The position numbers were made by a program, and so were the translations under genes. Source: Pelomicrobium sp036803785 (GTDB lineage: Bacteria; Pseudomonadota; Gammaproteobacteria; Burkholderiales; UBA6910). Taken from it: a stretch of 26,804 nucleotides of DNA. How positions within the stretch are numbered: position 1 is the first letter of the stretch; each line of letters starts with the position of its first letter. The DNA lies in the NCBI RefSeq assembly GCF_036803785.1, contig NZ_DAIRTR010000032.1, positions 1 to 26,804 of the forward strand, in the 5' to 3' direction. Positions 14,519 through 22,775 of the stretch are shown here, one piece after another. Under the pieces are notes generated by a model. It did not search any database. It was not told the DNA's origin and was given only the letters and a program-made list of their open reading frames with translations.

Positions 14519-15790
14519 TCAGCCGCCTGCTGCCTGCCGGCTCCCAGCCTCCCCCATCCGTTGGATCATGGCCTTGCCGAATCCGGAGCAGGAGACCTGG
14601 GTCGCGCCTTCCATGAGGCGGGCAAAGTCATAGGTCACCAGCCGGGCTTTGATCGTCTCCTCCATGGCCCGGACGATCAGGTCGGCCGCTTCCATCCAGC
14701 CCATATGCCGCAGCATCATTTCCGCCGACAGGATAATGGAGCCCGGGTTCACGTAATCCTTGCCGGCGTATTTGGGCGCTGTGCCATGGGTTGCCTCGAA
14801 CATGGCCACACTGTCGCTCATGTTGGCCCCCGGCGCGATGCCGATCCCCCCCACCTGAGCCGCCAAGGCGTCGGAGATGTAATCCCCGTTCAGGTTCATG
14901 GTGGCGATCACGTCGTACTCCTCGGGACGCAGCAGAATTTGCTGCAGGAAAGCGTCCGCGATCACGTCCTTGACCACGATCCCCTGGGGCAGCCTGACCC
15001 AGGGACCTCCGTCCACCTCCACGGCCCCGAACTCCCGCTTCGCCAGGGCATAGCCCCAATCCCGGAAGGCCCCTTCGGTGAATTTCATGATGTTACCCTT
15101 GTGCACCAGGGTCACCGAGCGGCGCTTGTGGGCGATGGCGTATTGAATGGCCTTGCGCACCAGGCGCTCCGTGCCTTCCCGGGACACGGGCTTGACGCCA
15201 ATCCCAGAGGTGGCGGGGAAGCGGATCTTCCTGACCCCCATCTCTTCCTGGAGAAAGCGGATCAGCCTGCGCGCTCCCTCGGATTCCGCCGGCCACTCGA
15301 TGCCGGCGTAGATGTCCTCCGAGTTTTCCCGGAAGATCACCATGTCAGTCTTCTCCGGGTGTTTGAGAGGGCTCGGAACTCCCTGGAAATAGCGCACCGG
15401 TCGCAGGCATACGTACAGGTCCAGCTCCTGGCGCAAAGCTACATTGATCGACCGGATGCCTCCCCCCACCGGCGTGGTGAGCGGCCCCTTGATGGACACC
15501 ACGTATTCCCGCACAGCCTCGAGGGTCTCCTCCGGGAGCCACACATCCTTGCCGTAGACGCGGGTCGACTTTTCTCCGGCGTACACTTCCATCCACACGA
15601 TTCGGCGCTTGCCGCCATAGGCTTTGCGCACGGCAGCGTCCACCACCTCGCGCATCACCGGCGTAATGTCGATTCCGATCCCATCGCCCTCGATGAACGG
15701 GATGACCGGCTGATCCGGAACTTCCAGGGCCCCGTTGGGCAGGACGCGAATTTTTTGTCCCTCAGACGGGACCTTGATGTGCTTGTACAT
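14519..15790 (-). CDS. icd: Isocitrate dehydrogenase (NADP+)
   Basis: The 423-aa TCA-cycle enzyme converts isocitrate to 2-oxoglutarate. Visible motifs are IPFIEGDGIG (30-39), the substrate/phosphorylation segment GGGIRSINVALRQ with Ser114 (E. coli Ser113, target of AceK), FRENSEDIYAGIEW and the cofactor loop HGTAPKYAGKDYVNPGS. The KY pair there is the signature of NADP specificity. Length is close to E. coli Icd (416 aa). The ATG has GAGGAG upstream. It is divergent from aceA, so the two enzymes competing for isocitrate share a control region. Confidence 0.97.
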   Translation of the reverse strand: MYKHIKVPSEGQKIRVLPNGALEVPDQPVIPFIEGDGIGIDITPVMREVVDAAVRKAYGGKRRIVWMEVYAGEKSTRVYGKDVWLPEETLEAVREYVVSIKGPLTTPVGGGIRSINVALRQELDLYVCLRPVRYFQGVPSPLKHPEKTDMVIFRENSEDIYAGIEWPAESEGARRLIRFLQEEMGVRKIRFPATSGIGVKPVSREGTERLVRKAIQYAIAHKRRSVTLVHKGNIMKFTEGAFRDWGYALAKREFGAVEVDGGPWVRLPQGIVVKDVIADAFLQQILLRPEEYDVIATMNLNGDYISDALAAQVGGIGIAPGANMSDSVAMFEATHGTAPKYAGKDYVNPGSIILSAEMMLRHMGWMEAADLIVRAMEETIKARLVTYDFARLMEGATQVSCSGFGKAMIQRMGEAGSRQAAGG

Positions 15791-16041
15791 GGAGACTCCT
15801 CGGGAGAATGGAAAGGGATAAGTCTTATATCTTATATAATACCTAAAAGGGGCAGTGGCGGCTCGATACCTGAACTTCTCCTACCTTAAGGGATTTCTCG
15901 CAAGCCGCCAAACCCCCATTCGTGCTCATAGGGGGAAGCGGCGTTGGAATGGCGCAAGCTGATTTCAAATCATGGAAAATCAAGGGCCGGAATAAGGCTA
16001 AGCGAATGAATTTTCTATAAAACAGTTGTCCTGATTTTTTG

Positions 16042-16071
16042 TTGCACAGCACCATCGACCCTGATTAGACT
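16042..16071 (+). promoter_or_regulatory. Possible sigma-70 promoter of aceA
   Basis: TTGCAC (16042-16047) and TAGACT (16066-16071) with 18-bp spacing; predicted start near 16078, giving a leader of about 267 nt. Both boxes match four of six consensus bases or better. Confidence 0.35.
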
Positions 16072-16114
16072 GAAAAAGGTTTCACGTGCCTCCCGATGTC
16101 TACCCGCAGAAGGG

Positions 16115-16210
16115 GGCGAAGACTGGAATCGGCACCACCTTCGCCGATTCTCCCAGGTCCGCCAGATCCGACCTCTGGCTGCCCCGTGAAAGGGACGTTT
16201 CCGGCCGTCC
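16115..16210 (+). promoter_or_regulatory. Hairpin-rich aceA leader with interleaved arms
   Basis: GGCGAAG (16115-16121) pairs with CTTCGCC (16139-16145). GAATCGGC (16126-16133) pairs with GCCGATTC (16143-16150). The order A-B-A'-B' with overlapping 3' arms means the helices are mutually exclusive or pseudoknotted. Two further hairpins follow: GCCAGA/TCTGGC (16161-16179) and GGACG/CGTCC (16193-16210). No known riboswitch class was recognised. Confidence 0.3.
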
Positions 16211-16344
16211 GGGGCGTCCTGGCAAGGCCCGGTTGCGCGCGGCGCCCGTCTACCCGACTCGGCTCCACGCTTCTGGTCCGGCCGACGAGACGCGGGGAGT
16301 TTCCCTGCGAACCCACCTAATTTCTGATGCAGAGGAGAGATTAG

Positions 16345-17655
16345 ATGAGTCGTGAACAGGAGATCGCCCAGCTCAAAAAAGACTGGGCGGAAAACCCACG
16401 ATGGAAAGGGATCCAGCGGCCTTACACCGCGGAGGATGTGGTACGCCTGCGGGGCACGGTGCGCATCGAATACACCCTCGCCCGGCTGGGGGCGGAAAAG
16501 CTCTGGAAATATCTGAATACCGAACCCTACGTGAACGCCCTCGGGGCGCTGACCGGCAATCAGGCCATGCAGCAAGCCAAGGCGGGCCTGAAGGCGATCT
16601 ACCTATCCGGGTGGCAAGTGGCAGCAGACGCGAACGACAGCCTGGAGATGTACCCGGACCAGTCCCTGTACGCGGTCACCAGCGTCCCCAATGTGGTGCG
16701 GCGGATCAACAACACCTTTATCCGCTGCGACCAGCTCCACCACGCGGAGGGCAAGGACGAGATCGACTGGTTCGTCCCCATCGTCGCCGACGCGGAGGCA
16801 GGCTTTGGCGGGGTGCTGAACGCCCACGAGCTCATGAAGGATATGATCGAAGCGGGGGCGGCTGGGGTGCACTTCGAGGACCAGCTCGCCTCTGCCAAGA
16901 AATGCGGCCACTTGGGCGGCAAGGTGCTGGTGCCCACCCAGGAGGCGATCCAAAAGTTGATCGCGGCACGCCTTGCGGCCGACATTCTGGGGGTGCCGAC
17001 CGTGCTGCTCGCCCGCACCGACGCGGAGGCAGCCAACCTGCTCACTTCGGACGTGGACGAGCGGGACAAGCCCTTTGTCACCGGAGAGCGTACGGCCGAA
17101 GGCTTCTACCGGGTGCGAAACGGGCTGGAAGCCTCCATCGCCCGGGGCCTCGCCTATGCCCCCTATGCCGACCTCCTCTGGTGCGAGACCGGTAAACCCG
17201 ATCTCCAGTTCGCCCGCGCCTTCGCCGAGGCGATCCACCGCCAGTATCCGGACAAGATGCTGGCGTACAACTGCTCTCCTTCCTTCAACTGGAAGAAGAA
17301 CCTGGACGATGCCACCATCGCCAAGTTCCAGCGGGAGCTGGGCGCCATGGGCTACAAGTTCCAATTCATCACCCTGGCGGGCTTCCATGCCCTCAACTAC
17401 AGCATGTGGGAGCTCGCCCACGGGTATGCCCGGGAAGGCATGACCGCCTACGTGCGACTGCAGGAGGCGGAGTTCGCGGCAGAAAAGCTGGGCTACACCG
17501 CCACCAAGCACCAGAGGGAAGTGGGCACCGGCTACTTCGACGAGATCACCCAAGTGATCCAGGGTGGCGCCTCGTCCCTCACGGCCCTCACCGGCTCCAC
17601 CGAAGAAGAGCAGTTCCAGGACAGGAACCCTCCCAAGCTGAAAGCGGCAAGTTAA
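16345..17655 (+). CDS. aceA: Isocitrate lyase
   Basis: The 436-aa glyoxylate-cycle enzyme cleaves isocitrate to glyoxylate and succinate. Motifs seen are the substrate-binding stretch YLSGWQVAAD (86-95), PDQSLYAVTSVP, VADAEAGFGG, VHFEDQLASAKKCGHLGGK with catalytic Cys187, and LLARTDAEAANLL. The length matches short bacterial ICLs like E. coli AceA (434 aa). Its ATG has GAGGAGA upstream. It ends just before a strong terminator. No malate synthase gene is in the window. Divergence from icd suggests joint control of the isocitrate branch point. Confidence 0.97.
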   Translation: MSREQEIAQLKKDWAENPRWKGIQRPYTAEDVVRLRGTVRIEYTLARLGAEKLWKYLNTEPYVNALGALTGNQAMQQAKAGLKAIYLSGWQVAADANDSLEMYPDQSLYAVTSVPNVVRRINNTFIRCDQLHHAEGKDEIDWFVPIVADAEAGFGGVLNAHELMKDMIEAGAAGVHFEDQLASAKKCGHLGGKVLVPTQEAIQKLIAARLAADILGVPTVLLARTDAEAANLLTSDVDERDKPFVTGERTAEGFYRVRNGLEASIARGLAYAPYADLLWCETGKPDLQFARAFAEAIHRQYPDKMLAYNCSPSFNWKKNLDDATIAKFQRELGAMGYKFQFITLAGFHALNYSMWELAHGYAREGMTAYVRLQEAEFAAEKLGYTATKHQREVGTGYFDEITQVIQGGASSLTALTGSTEEEQFQDRNPPKLKAAS

Positions 17656-17672
17656 AAAAGGCGCCAAGTTGC

Positions 17673-17701
17673 AAAGCCGCACCTCGGGTGCGGCTTTTTT
17701 A
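17673..17701 (+). terminator. Rho-independent terminator after aceA
   Basis: Arms AAAGCCGCACC (17673-17683) and GGTGCGGCTTT (17687-17697) form an 11-bp stem with loop TCG and a T-run. It overlaps the stop codon of the convergent DUF192 gene and may also serve that strand, where a T-run occurs a little further on. Confidence 0.92.
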
Positions 17702-18178
17702 TTTCCCCTGGCGCATCCGCCGGGCAACAGCTTCCAGGCCGTCCACTCGGTCCCCCGGACCGATTCCCCGCGCGGCGAACCAGCCCCGGTTCATTTCCAG
17801 GGCGTAGGCAGCCGGAGCCGTGGAGGTATGAACCTGCTCGCTCAAGGGTTCCATGTCGGCAATGTTGATGATGACCCCGCGGAGATCGATGAAGGCCACC
17901 GAAAGGGGAATGACCGTATTGGCCATCCACATGCCCTGGAGGGCGGGAGCTTCGAAAACGAACAACATGCCTTCTTGCATGGGTAGCCGCGTCCGGTGCA
18001 TGAGCCCGCGGCTTCGCTCGGCGGGGGTGATCGCCAGCTCTGCCCGCAGCGCATGCCCACGAATCGAAAGATCCACCCACTCGGCGGCCGCCGCCACCCC
18101 TGCCGAAAGCAGCAGCCAGGTCGCGGCAAGCCCTGCGCCTAGGCGGGTCAAGGCCGGCAATATTGCGCGCACACCCAT
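17699..18178 (-). CDS. DUF192 family exported protein
   Basis: The 159-aa product has a signal peptide or anchor (about 1-32, ending AAAAEW) and one DUF192 domain. The family pattern is visible: RSRGLMHRTRLPMQEGMLFVFE, MWMANTVIPLSVAFID and YALEMNRGW ahead of GIGPGDRV. Function of the family is not established. I chose ATG 18178 because it gives the signal peptide. An upstream open frame reaches 18361 within the cbiX gene. The start overlaps the end of cbiX by 31 nt, so the two are co-transcribed. Confidence 0.88.
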   Translation of the reverse strand: MGVRAILPALTRLGAGLAATWLLLSAGVAAAAEWVDLSIRGHALRAELAITPAERSRGLMHRTRLPMQEGMLFVFEAPALQGMWMANTVIPLSVAFIDLRGVIINIADMEPLSEQVHTSTAPAAYALEMNRGWFAARGIGPGDRVDGLEAVARRMRQGK

Positions 18179-18522
18179 TCGGCAATCGCCCCCTGAAGCT
18201 CCTGCACCTCGCCCAGGGCAGGCGTCACCCGCAGCAACACATGGGGAAAGCGTCGGAAGAAGCCTTCCAACCGCGCCGGCAGATCCTGCTTGAGATGGCC
18301 GCCCGGCGCGAGGAGGAGGGGCGCCAGCGTGATGCGGGTTACCCCTTCCTCGGCAAGGCACGTGAGCGCTGCCTCCAGGCGGGGCTCCATGAGCTCAAGA
18401 AAGGCGAGCTCGACCCGCGCGTCGGGGAGGCGCTGCGCCACCTCCCGCCGCATCGCGTCGAAGGGTGCGCGCCACTCCGGATCCCGGGCACCATGGGCGA
18501 GAAGAACGAGCGCTGAGCTCAC
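18148..18522 (-). CDS. cbiX: CbiX/SirB-type sirohydrochlorin chelatase, small form
   Basis: The 124-aa single-domain chelatase inserts Co2+ or Fe2+ into sirohydrochlorin in cobalamin or sirohaem synthesis. The N-terminal LVLLAHGARDPEW carries metal ligand His10, and LAPLLLAPGGHLKQDLP carries His76. The length is that of CbiX-S, which dimerises to form the site that longer chelatases hold in one chain. I chose GTG 18522 (SSALVLLAHG follows), 16 nt after the dut stop with an AGG-rich upstream; the frame is open to 18582. The metal used cannot be told from sequence. Confidence 0.85.
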   Translation of the reverse strand: MSSALVLLAHGARDPEWRAPFDAMRREVAQRLPDARVELAFLELMEPRLEAALTCLAEEGVTRITLAPLLLAPGGHLKQDLPARLEGFFRRFPHVLLRVTPALGEVQELQGAIAEWVCAQYCRP

Positions 18523-18538
18523 CGCCCTGCCTCTGCCT

Positions 18539-18985
18539 TCAGTGACGACCCGTGCTGCCGAAGCCGCCTTCACCCCGGACACTGTCGGTAAAGGCGTCCA
18601 CCAAATTGAACTTGACCTGCACCACCGGCACTACCACGAGCTGAGCGATTCGCTCCAGGGGGTTCAGAAGAAAGGGCTTGTTTCCCCGGTTCCAGCAGGA
18701 GACAAAGACCTGACCCTGGTAATCGGAGTCGATCAGGCCCACCAGATTACCCAGCACGAGCCCATGCTTGTGTCCCAGGCCGGAGCGGGGAAGCACCAGG
18801 GCGGCATAGCCCGGGTCCTTGAGGTGGATCGCCAGCCCGGAAGGCACGAGCTGGGCTTCCCCCGGGTCGATGGCCATTGTCTGCTCGATGCAGGCCCGCA
18901 AGTCCAGCCCCGCCGAGCCAGGCGTCGCATACGCGGGGGGCAGCGCCTTCAAGCGCGCATCTAGGATCTTGACGTCAACGATCAC
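18539..18985 (-). CDS. dut: dUTP diphosphatase
   Basis: The 148-aa trimeric dUTPase keeps uracil out of DNA and supplies dUMP. All five motifs are present: I PGSAGLDL, II PRSGLGHKHG, III GNLVGLIDSDYQG, IV ERIAQLV and V GEGGFGSTGRH at the C-terminus. It starts with GTG (18983-18985), preceded by GAGG on the - strand. It lies 53 nt after coaBC, a common proteobacterial pairing (coaBC-dut), and 16 nt before cbiX. Confidence 0.96.
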   Translation of the reverse strand: MIVDVKILDARLKALPPAYATPGSAGLDLRACIEQTMAIDPGEAQLVPSGLAIHLKDPGYAALVLPRSGLGHKHGLVLGNLVGLIDSDYQGQVFVSCWNRGNKPFLLNPLERIAQLVVVPVVQVKFNLVDAFTDSVRGEGGFGSTGRH

Positions 18986-19039
18986 GGGCAGCCTCGATGA
19001 GAAAGATTTGCGCGGGCTCCAGAAGGGACTTGCCTGTAC

Positions 19040-20272
19040 CTACGGGCGGGCCGCACGGGCGCCCGGTTTCGAACGCCGGCGGCGCCATTCGGGCCATAGG
19101 GCGGCAATACGGCCCACGAGGGCCCGTGCCACCTGGAGCTTCGGTCCACGGGGAAGCGGGTGGCGGCCCTCGTCGTCGAACAACACCACCTGATTCTCCT
19201 CCGCACCAATGGCCTCCTGCACTAAATTGGCCACGAGCAGCGGCACCCCCTTGGCCCGGCGCTTGGCTTCGGCCTGCTCGTCCAGGCGCTCGCTCTCGGC
19301 AGCGAAAGCCACGCAGAAGGGGGCCTCGGGGAGGCTCGCCACATAACCCAGGATGTCCGGATTGGGAACGAGCTCCAGCGTCAAGCGGCCGCCCGAGCGC
19401 TTAATCTTGTGCTCGCTCGCACGCGCCGGCCGGAAATCCGCCACCGCTGCCACGGAAACGAAGAGGTCAGCCTCTGCCACCTGCGCCTTGACCGCTCCCA
19501 GCATCTCTTCCGCGCTCACCACGTCATGGCGCACCACCCCATAAGGGGTAGGCAGGCTCACGGGGCCTGCGATGAGGGTCACCCGGGCCCCCGCTTCCCG
19601 CAGCGCCCGCGCGACGGCAAAGCCCATTTTCCCCGAGCTGACGTTGGTGACGCCCCGCACCGGATCCATGGCCTCGAAGGTGGGGCCCGCGGTCACCAGG
19701 GCCCGCAGGCCCGCCAGCGTCTTCGGCTGGAAAACCGCCAGCGCCGCCTCCAGCAGCGCTTCGGGCTCGAGCATGCGGCCCGGTCCCACTTCGCCGCAGG
19801 CCTGCTCACCGCTCGCCGGCCCCAGGATTTCCACCCCGTCGGCGGCGAGCTGCGCCATGTTGCGCCGGGTGGCGGGGTTATCCCACATCTGCCGGTTCAT
19901 GGCCGGGGCCACCAGCAGCGGGCACTCCCGGGCAAGGCACAGGGCGGAGAGCAAGTCATCAGCAAAGCCGTGGACGAGCTTGGCCAGGAAGTCGGCACTC
20001 GCTGGCGCCACCAGAATCGCCCGGGCCGCTCGGGAGAGCTCGATATGGGCCATGGCGTTTTCGACCCGTGGGTCCCACAAATCGCTATAGACTCGCCGGC
20101 CGGCGAGGGCTTGGAAAGTCAGGGGGGTGACGAAGCGGGTTGCAGCTTCCGTCATCACCACCTGCACGCTCACGCCTTCCTGCACCAGGAGGCGAGCAAG
20201 CTCCGCCGCCTTGTAGACGGCAATGCCGCCCGTCAGTCCGAGGACCAGATGTCGGCTCGGGAAATCATTCAT
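19040..20272 (-). CDS. coaBC: Bifunctional phosphopantothenoylcysteine decarboxylase / ligase
   Basis: The 410-aa enzyme carries out two steps of coenzyme A synthesis. The CoaC flavoprotein domain (about 1-185) has LTGGIAVYKA, active-site His76 in HIELSRAA, the PAMNRQMW motif and catalytic Cys159 in GEQACGEVGPGRM. The CoaB domain (about 187-395) has TAGPTFEAMDPVR, NVSSGKMG, VAAVADFRP and the KIKR lysines (289, 291). Length fits the usual fusion. It is divergent from radC across 91 nt, the standard E. coli-like neighbourhood. Confidence 0.97.
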   Translation of the reverse strand: MNDFPSRHLVLGLTGGIAVYKAAELARLLVQEGVSVQVVMTEAATRFVTPLTFQALAGRRVYSDLWDPRVENAMAHIELSRAARAILVAPASADFLAKLVHGFADDLLSALCLARECPLLVAPAMNRQMWDNPATRRNMAQLAADGVEILGPASGEQACGEVGPGRMLEPEALLEAALAVFQPKTLAGLRALVTAGPTFEAMDPVRGVTNVSSGKMGFAVARALREAGARVTLIAGPVSLPTPYGVVRHDVVSAEEMLGAVKAQVAEADLFVSVAAVADFRPARASEHKIKRSGGRLTLELVPNPDILGYVASLPEAPFCVAFAAESERLDEQAEAKRRAKGVPLLVANLVQEAIGAEENQVVLFDDEGRHPLPRGPKLQVARALVGRIAALWPEWRRRRSKPGARAARP

Positions 20273-20363
20273 GATGCCAGGAAAACTCGGACAGGAAATC
20301 GATGATGGAAGTGTAAACTATGGCCCCGTTTCGGAAAATCGCTGAAAGGAGAAACTTCATCCC

Positions 20364-21038
20364 ATGGCCATCCCTGACTGGCCCGAGGCGGAGCGCCCTC
20401 GGGAGCGGCTCCTTGCTGCCGGGCCCCAAGCCCTCTCCGAAGCCGAGCTGCTCGCCATTTTCCTTCGTACAGGAGTCAAGGGCATGAGCGCCGTCGACTT
20501 GGCCCGACGGCTGCTCGCGCATTTTGGAAGTCTCTCCGCCCTGTTCGCCGCCAGCCTGAAAGAGTTTAGCGCCCTTCCCGGGCTCGGGCCGGTCAAGTAC
20601 ATCCAATTGCAGGCTGTACTGGAGTTGGCGCGGCGAGCCCTCCAAGAGGAGCTCAAGCGGGAAGGCGCCCTCACTTGCCCTTCCGCAGTGCGGGAGTACC
20701 TGCGGCTGCGGCTGCAGGACAGAGAGCGGGAAATTTTCCTCGCCCTCTTTCTCGACGCCCAGCACCGGGTCATCGAGATCGAAGAGCTTTTCGCCGGCAC
20801 CCTGACCCAGACCAGCGTCTACCCCCGGGAAGTGGTCAAGCGGGCCCTCGCCCTCAACGCCGCTGCCATCATCTTCGCCCATAATCATCCCTCGGGCGTC
20901 GCCGAGCCCAGCCAAGCCGATGTGGGCCTGACCCGGACGTTGAAGCAGGCCCTAGCCCTGGTGGACGTGCAGGTCCTGGATCACTTCGTAGTGGCCGCCG
21001 GCGGCTGTGTGTCCTTCGCCGAACGCGGCCTGTTATAG
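20364..21038 (+). CDS. radC: RadC/JAB1-MPN family protein
   Basis: The 224-aa protein has an N-terminal helix-hairpin-helix part (PGLGPVKYIQL, 72-82) and a C-terminal JAMM metalloprotease-like domain with HNHPSGVAEPSQAD giving H173, H175 and D186. The family was once linked to DNA repair, but its biochemical role is unsettled. The ribosome site GGAGA is about 12 nt from the ATG. It is divergent from coaBC and followed by rpmB-rpmG, the same order as in many proteobacteria. Confidence 0.95.
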   Translation: MAIPDWPEAERPRERLLAAGPQALSEAELLAIFLRTGVKGMSAVDLARRLLAHFGSLSALFAASLKEFSALPGLGPVKYIQLQAVLELARRALQEELKREGALTCPSAVREYLRLRLQDREREIFLALFLDAQHRVIEIEELFAGTLTQTSVYPREVVKRALALNAAAIIFAHNHPSGVAEPSQADVGLTRTLKQALALVDVQVLDHFVVAAGGCVSFAERGLL

Positions 21039-21049
21039 AGGCTAAGCGC

Positions 21050-21079
21050 TTGAAACAGGACCGCAAATGCGGCTAAAAT
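21050..21079 (+). promoter_or_regulatory. Sigma-70 promoter of rpmB-rpmG
   Basis: TTGAAA (21050-21055) and TAAAAT (21074-21079) with 18-bp spacing match the consensus at four and five positions. Start near 21086, leader of about 28 nt. Confidence 0.55.
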
Positions 21080-21113
21080 TAATATTTTTGACCATCTTCT
21101 CAGGTAGCCTTCT

Positions 21114-21350
21114 ATGGCACGAGTCTGCGAAATCACCGGCAAGCGACCCATGGTGGGGAACAACGTGTCCCACGCCAACAACAAGACCAAGCGCCGTTTT
21201 CTGCCTAACCTGCACTACCGCCGCTTTTGGGTGGAAAGCGAACGCCGCTGGGTGAGGCTGCGAGTCTCCAACGCAGGGCTGCGCCTGATCGACAAGAAAG
21301 GCATCGAAGCGGTGCTCGCCGACCTGCGGGCCCGGGGCGAGAGCGTCTGA
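21114..21350 (+). CDS. rpmB: 50S ribosomal protein L28 (bL28)
   Basis: The 78-aa protein begins MARVCEITGKRPMVGNNVSHANNKT-, the conserved start of bL28, and continues with KRRFLPNLHYRRFWVESE. It is a structural component of the large ribosomal subunit near the E site. Only one Cys is present, so this is the zinc-free form. The rpmG gene follows after 15 nt. Confidence 0.97.
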   Translation: MARVCEITGKRPMVGNNVSHANNKTKRRFLPNLHYRRFWVESERRWVRLRVSNAGLRLIDKKGIEAVLADLRARGESV

Positions 21351-21365
21351 GGAAGGAGCGCCATC

Positions 21366-21521
21366 ATGCGGGAAAAAATCAAGCTAGAGTCCACCGCCGG
21401 GACCGGGTATTTTTACACCACCACCAAGAACAAGCGCACCACGCCCGACAAGCTGGAGCTCAAGAAGTACGACCCGGTCGCCCGCAAGCACGTGATCTTC
21501 AAAGAAACCAAGCTCAAGTAG
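21366..21521 (+). CDS. rpmG: 50S ribosomal protein L33 (bL33)
   Basis: This 51-codon gene encodes MREKIKLESTAGTGYFYTTT followed by a Lys-rich tail ending FKETKLK, a complete bL33. It has no cysteines, so it is the C-minus form without the zinc ribbon, as usual in proteobacteria. AAGGAG lies upstream of the ATG. It forms an operon with rpmB and is followed by a strong terminator. Confidence 0.96.
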   Translation: MREKIKLESTAGTGYFYTTTKNKRTTPDKLELKKYDPVARKHVIFKETKLK

Positions 21522-21553
21522 ACCAAGACTGGATAGCAAGACCGTGCCAACAC

Positions 21554-21585
21554 AAAGGGCCCGCCATGGCGGGCCCTTTCGTTTT
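21554..21585 (+). terminator. Rho-independent terminator after rpmG
   Basis: AAAGGGCCCGCC (21554-21565) and GGCGGGCCCTTT (21568-21579) form a near-continuous 12-bp palindrome followed by CGTTTT. The symmetry suggests it also limits read-through from the desaturase gene ending at 21612 on the other strand. Confidence 0.88.
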
Positions 21586-21611
21586 CCCGGGAGAAGGCCG
21601 GGCAGAAGAAC

Positions 21612-22775
21612 TTAAGCGTAGCAGCGAAGCCGCCGGGAAAACTCCTCAAGCTGGGCGATGCCGCTCTGCTCCGCTCGCTGGCACCAGTCCTGCAACTGTT
21701 TGACCAGCTGTTCCCGGCTTAAAGAGGAACGCCGCCACAAGGCTGTCAGTTCCTGGCGCATGCAATAGAGGGTTTCCAGCGCCCGGCTGTAGCGCAGTAC
21801 CAGGTGGAGCTTCTCCCGCTCGTGGGTTCCTAGTTCTTCCTGATCCCGCAGCAGCCAGCGTTTCACGGCGGCGGGATCGACGCGTATGCCGTCCCGGGGG
21901 AGCCGCTCCTTGAGCCAGGCCACCTCGTGCCGCCACGCCCGCTTGACTGCCTTGGCGTAGCGAGCGAGCACCTCGTAGCGATGGGTGATGACCGCTTGTA
22001 GCGTCGCCGCGTCGGGGACGGGCTTGGACGGATCGAGCTTGAGCCTGGGGGCGATTCGCTTCACTTGGGCAAGCCCCAGAGCCGAAAGGATGCGGATGTA
22101 TACCCAACCGATGTCGAACTCGTACCAGCGGGCGGAGAGCTTCGCCGACGAGGCGTAGGCGTGGTGGTTGTTGTGGAGTTCCTCTCCCCCGATAAGGATG
22201 CCCCACGGGAAGATATTGGTGCTCGCGTCCTCCGTCTGGTAGTTGCGGTAGCCCCAGTAATGACCCAGGCCGTTGATCACACCCGCAGCGAGTACCGGAA
22301 TCCACAGCATCTGCACCGCCCAGATGGTGATCCCGATCGGGCCAAACAAGGCGACATCGATCGCCAGCATCAGGACCACCCCCCAACTGCTGAACCGGCT
22401 GTAGACGTTGCGCTCCACCCAATCGTCAGGCGTGCCATAGCCGTAACGCTCCAGCGTTTCCCGGTTTTTGGCTTCCTGGCGATACAGCTCGGTGCCTTGC
22501 AGTAACACCTTGCGGATGCCCACGATCTGGGGACTGTGGGGATCTTCTGGGGTCTCGCAGCGCGCGTGATGCTTGCGATGGATGGCGGTCCATTCCCGCG
22601 TCACCATGCCGGTGGTGAGCCACAACCAGAAGCGGAAGAAGTGGCTCACCACGGGATGCAAGTCGAGCGCCCGATGGGCCTGGTGCCGGTGCAGATAGAT
22701 GGTGACGGCGGCGATGGTGATATGGGTGAGGGCGAGGGTGTAGAGCACGTACCCCCACCAGGGAAGATCCATCAT
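21612..22775 (-). CDS. Membrane fatty-acid desaturase (delta-9 type)
   Basis: The 387-aa di-iron membrane enzyme introduces a double bond into acyl chains. The three His boxes are intact: HRHQAH (29-34), HRKHH (66-70) and HNNHH (201-205). Hydrophobic segments lie at about 7-27, 45-57 and 130-170. After about residue 245 comes a hydrophilic, helical C-terminal part of about 140 aa rich in Arg/Glu, which is not part of the minimal desaturase core. I chose ATG 22775 (second ATG at 22772), preceded by AAGGA; the frame is open to 23003 without a better start. It acts in the inner membrane, and desaturation would adjust fluidity. Electron donor not seen nearby. Confidence 0.9.
   Translation of the reverse strand: MMDLPWWGYVLYTLALTHITIAAVTIYLHRHQAHRALDLHPVVSHFFRFWLWLTTGMVTREWTAIHRKHHARCETPEDPHSPQIVGIRKVLLQGTELYRQEAKNRETLERYGYGTPDDWVERNVYSRFSSWGVVLMLAIDVALFGPIGITIWAVQMLWIPVLAAGVINGLGHYWGYRNYQTEDASTNIFPWGILIGGEELHNNHHAYASSAKLSARWYEFDIGWVYIRILSALGLAQVKRIAPRLKLDPSKPVPDAATLQAVITHRYEVLARYAKAVKRAWRHEVAWLKERLPRDGIRVDPAAVKRWLLRDQEELGTHEREKLHLVLRYSRALETLYCMRQELTALWRRSSLSREQLVKQLQDWCQRAEQSGIAQLEEFSRRLRCYA

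Larger units (their letters stand above)
15791..16344. other. Intergenic control region icd / aceA
   Basis: A 554-bp spacer between divergent icd and aceA. The icd side (15811-15841) is AT-rich with a perfect tandem CTTATAT (15824-15830, 15831-15837) and -10-like TATTAT on the - strand, but no clear -35. An 8-bp inverted repeat TGGCGGCT/AGCCGCCA lies at 15856-15863 and 15903-15910. The aceA side has a possible promoter at 16042-16071 and a GC-rich, hairpin-rich leader. Small frames here (e.g. 16086-16355) lack ribosome sites. Confidence 0.6.

Noticed and set aside
14561..15889. 442-codon open frame on the + strand
   Set aside because: Antisense shadow of icd.
16086..16355. 89-codon open frame before aceA
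   Set aside because: No ribosome site, overlaps the aceA start, composition like GC-rich leader sequence.
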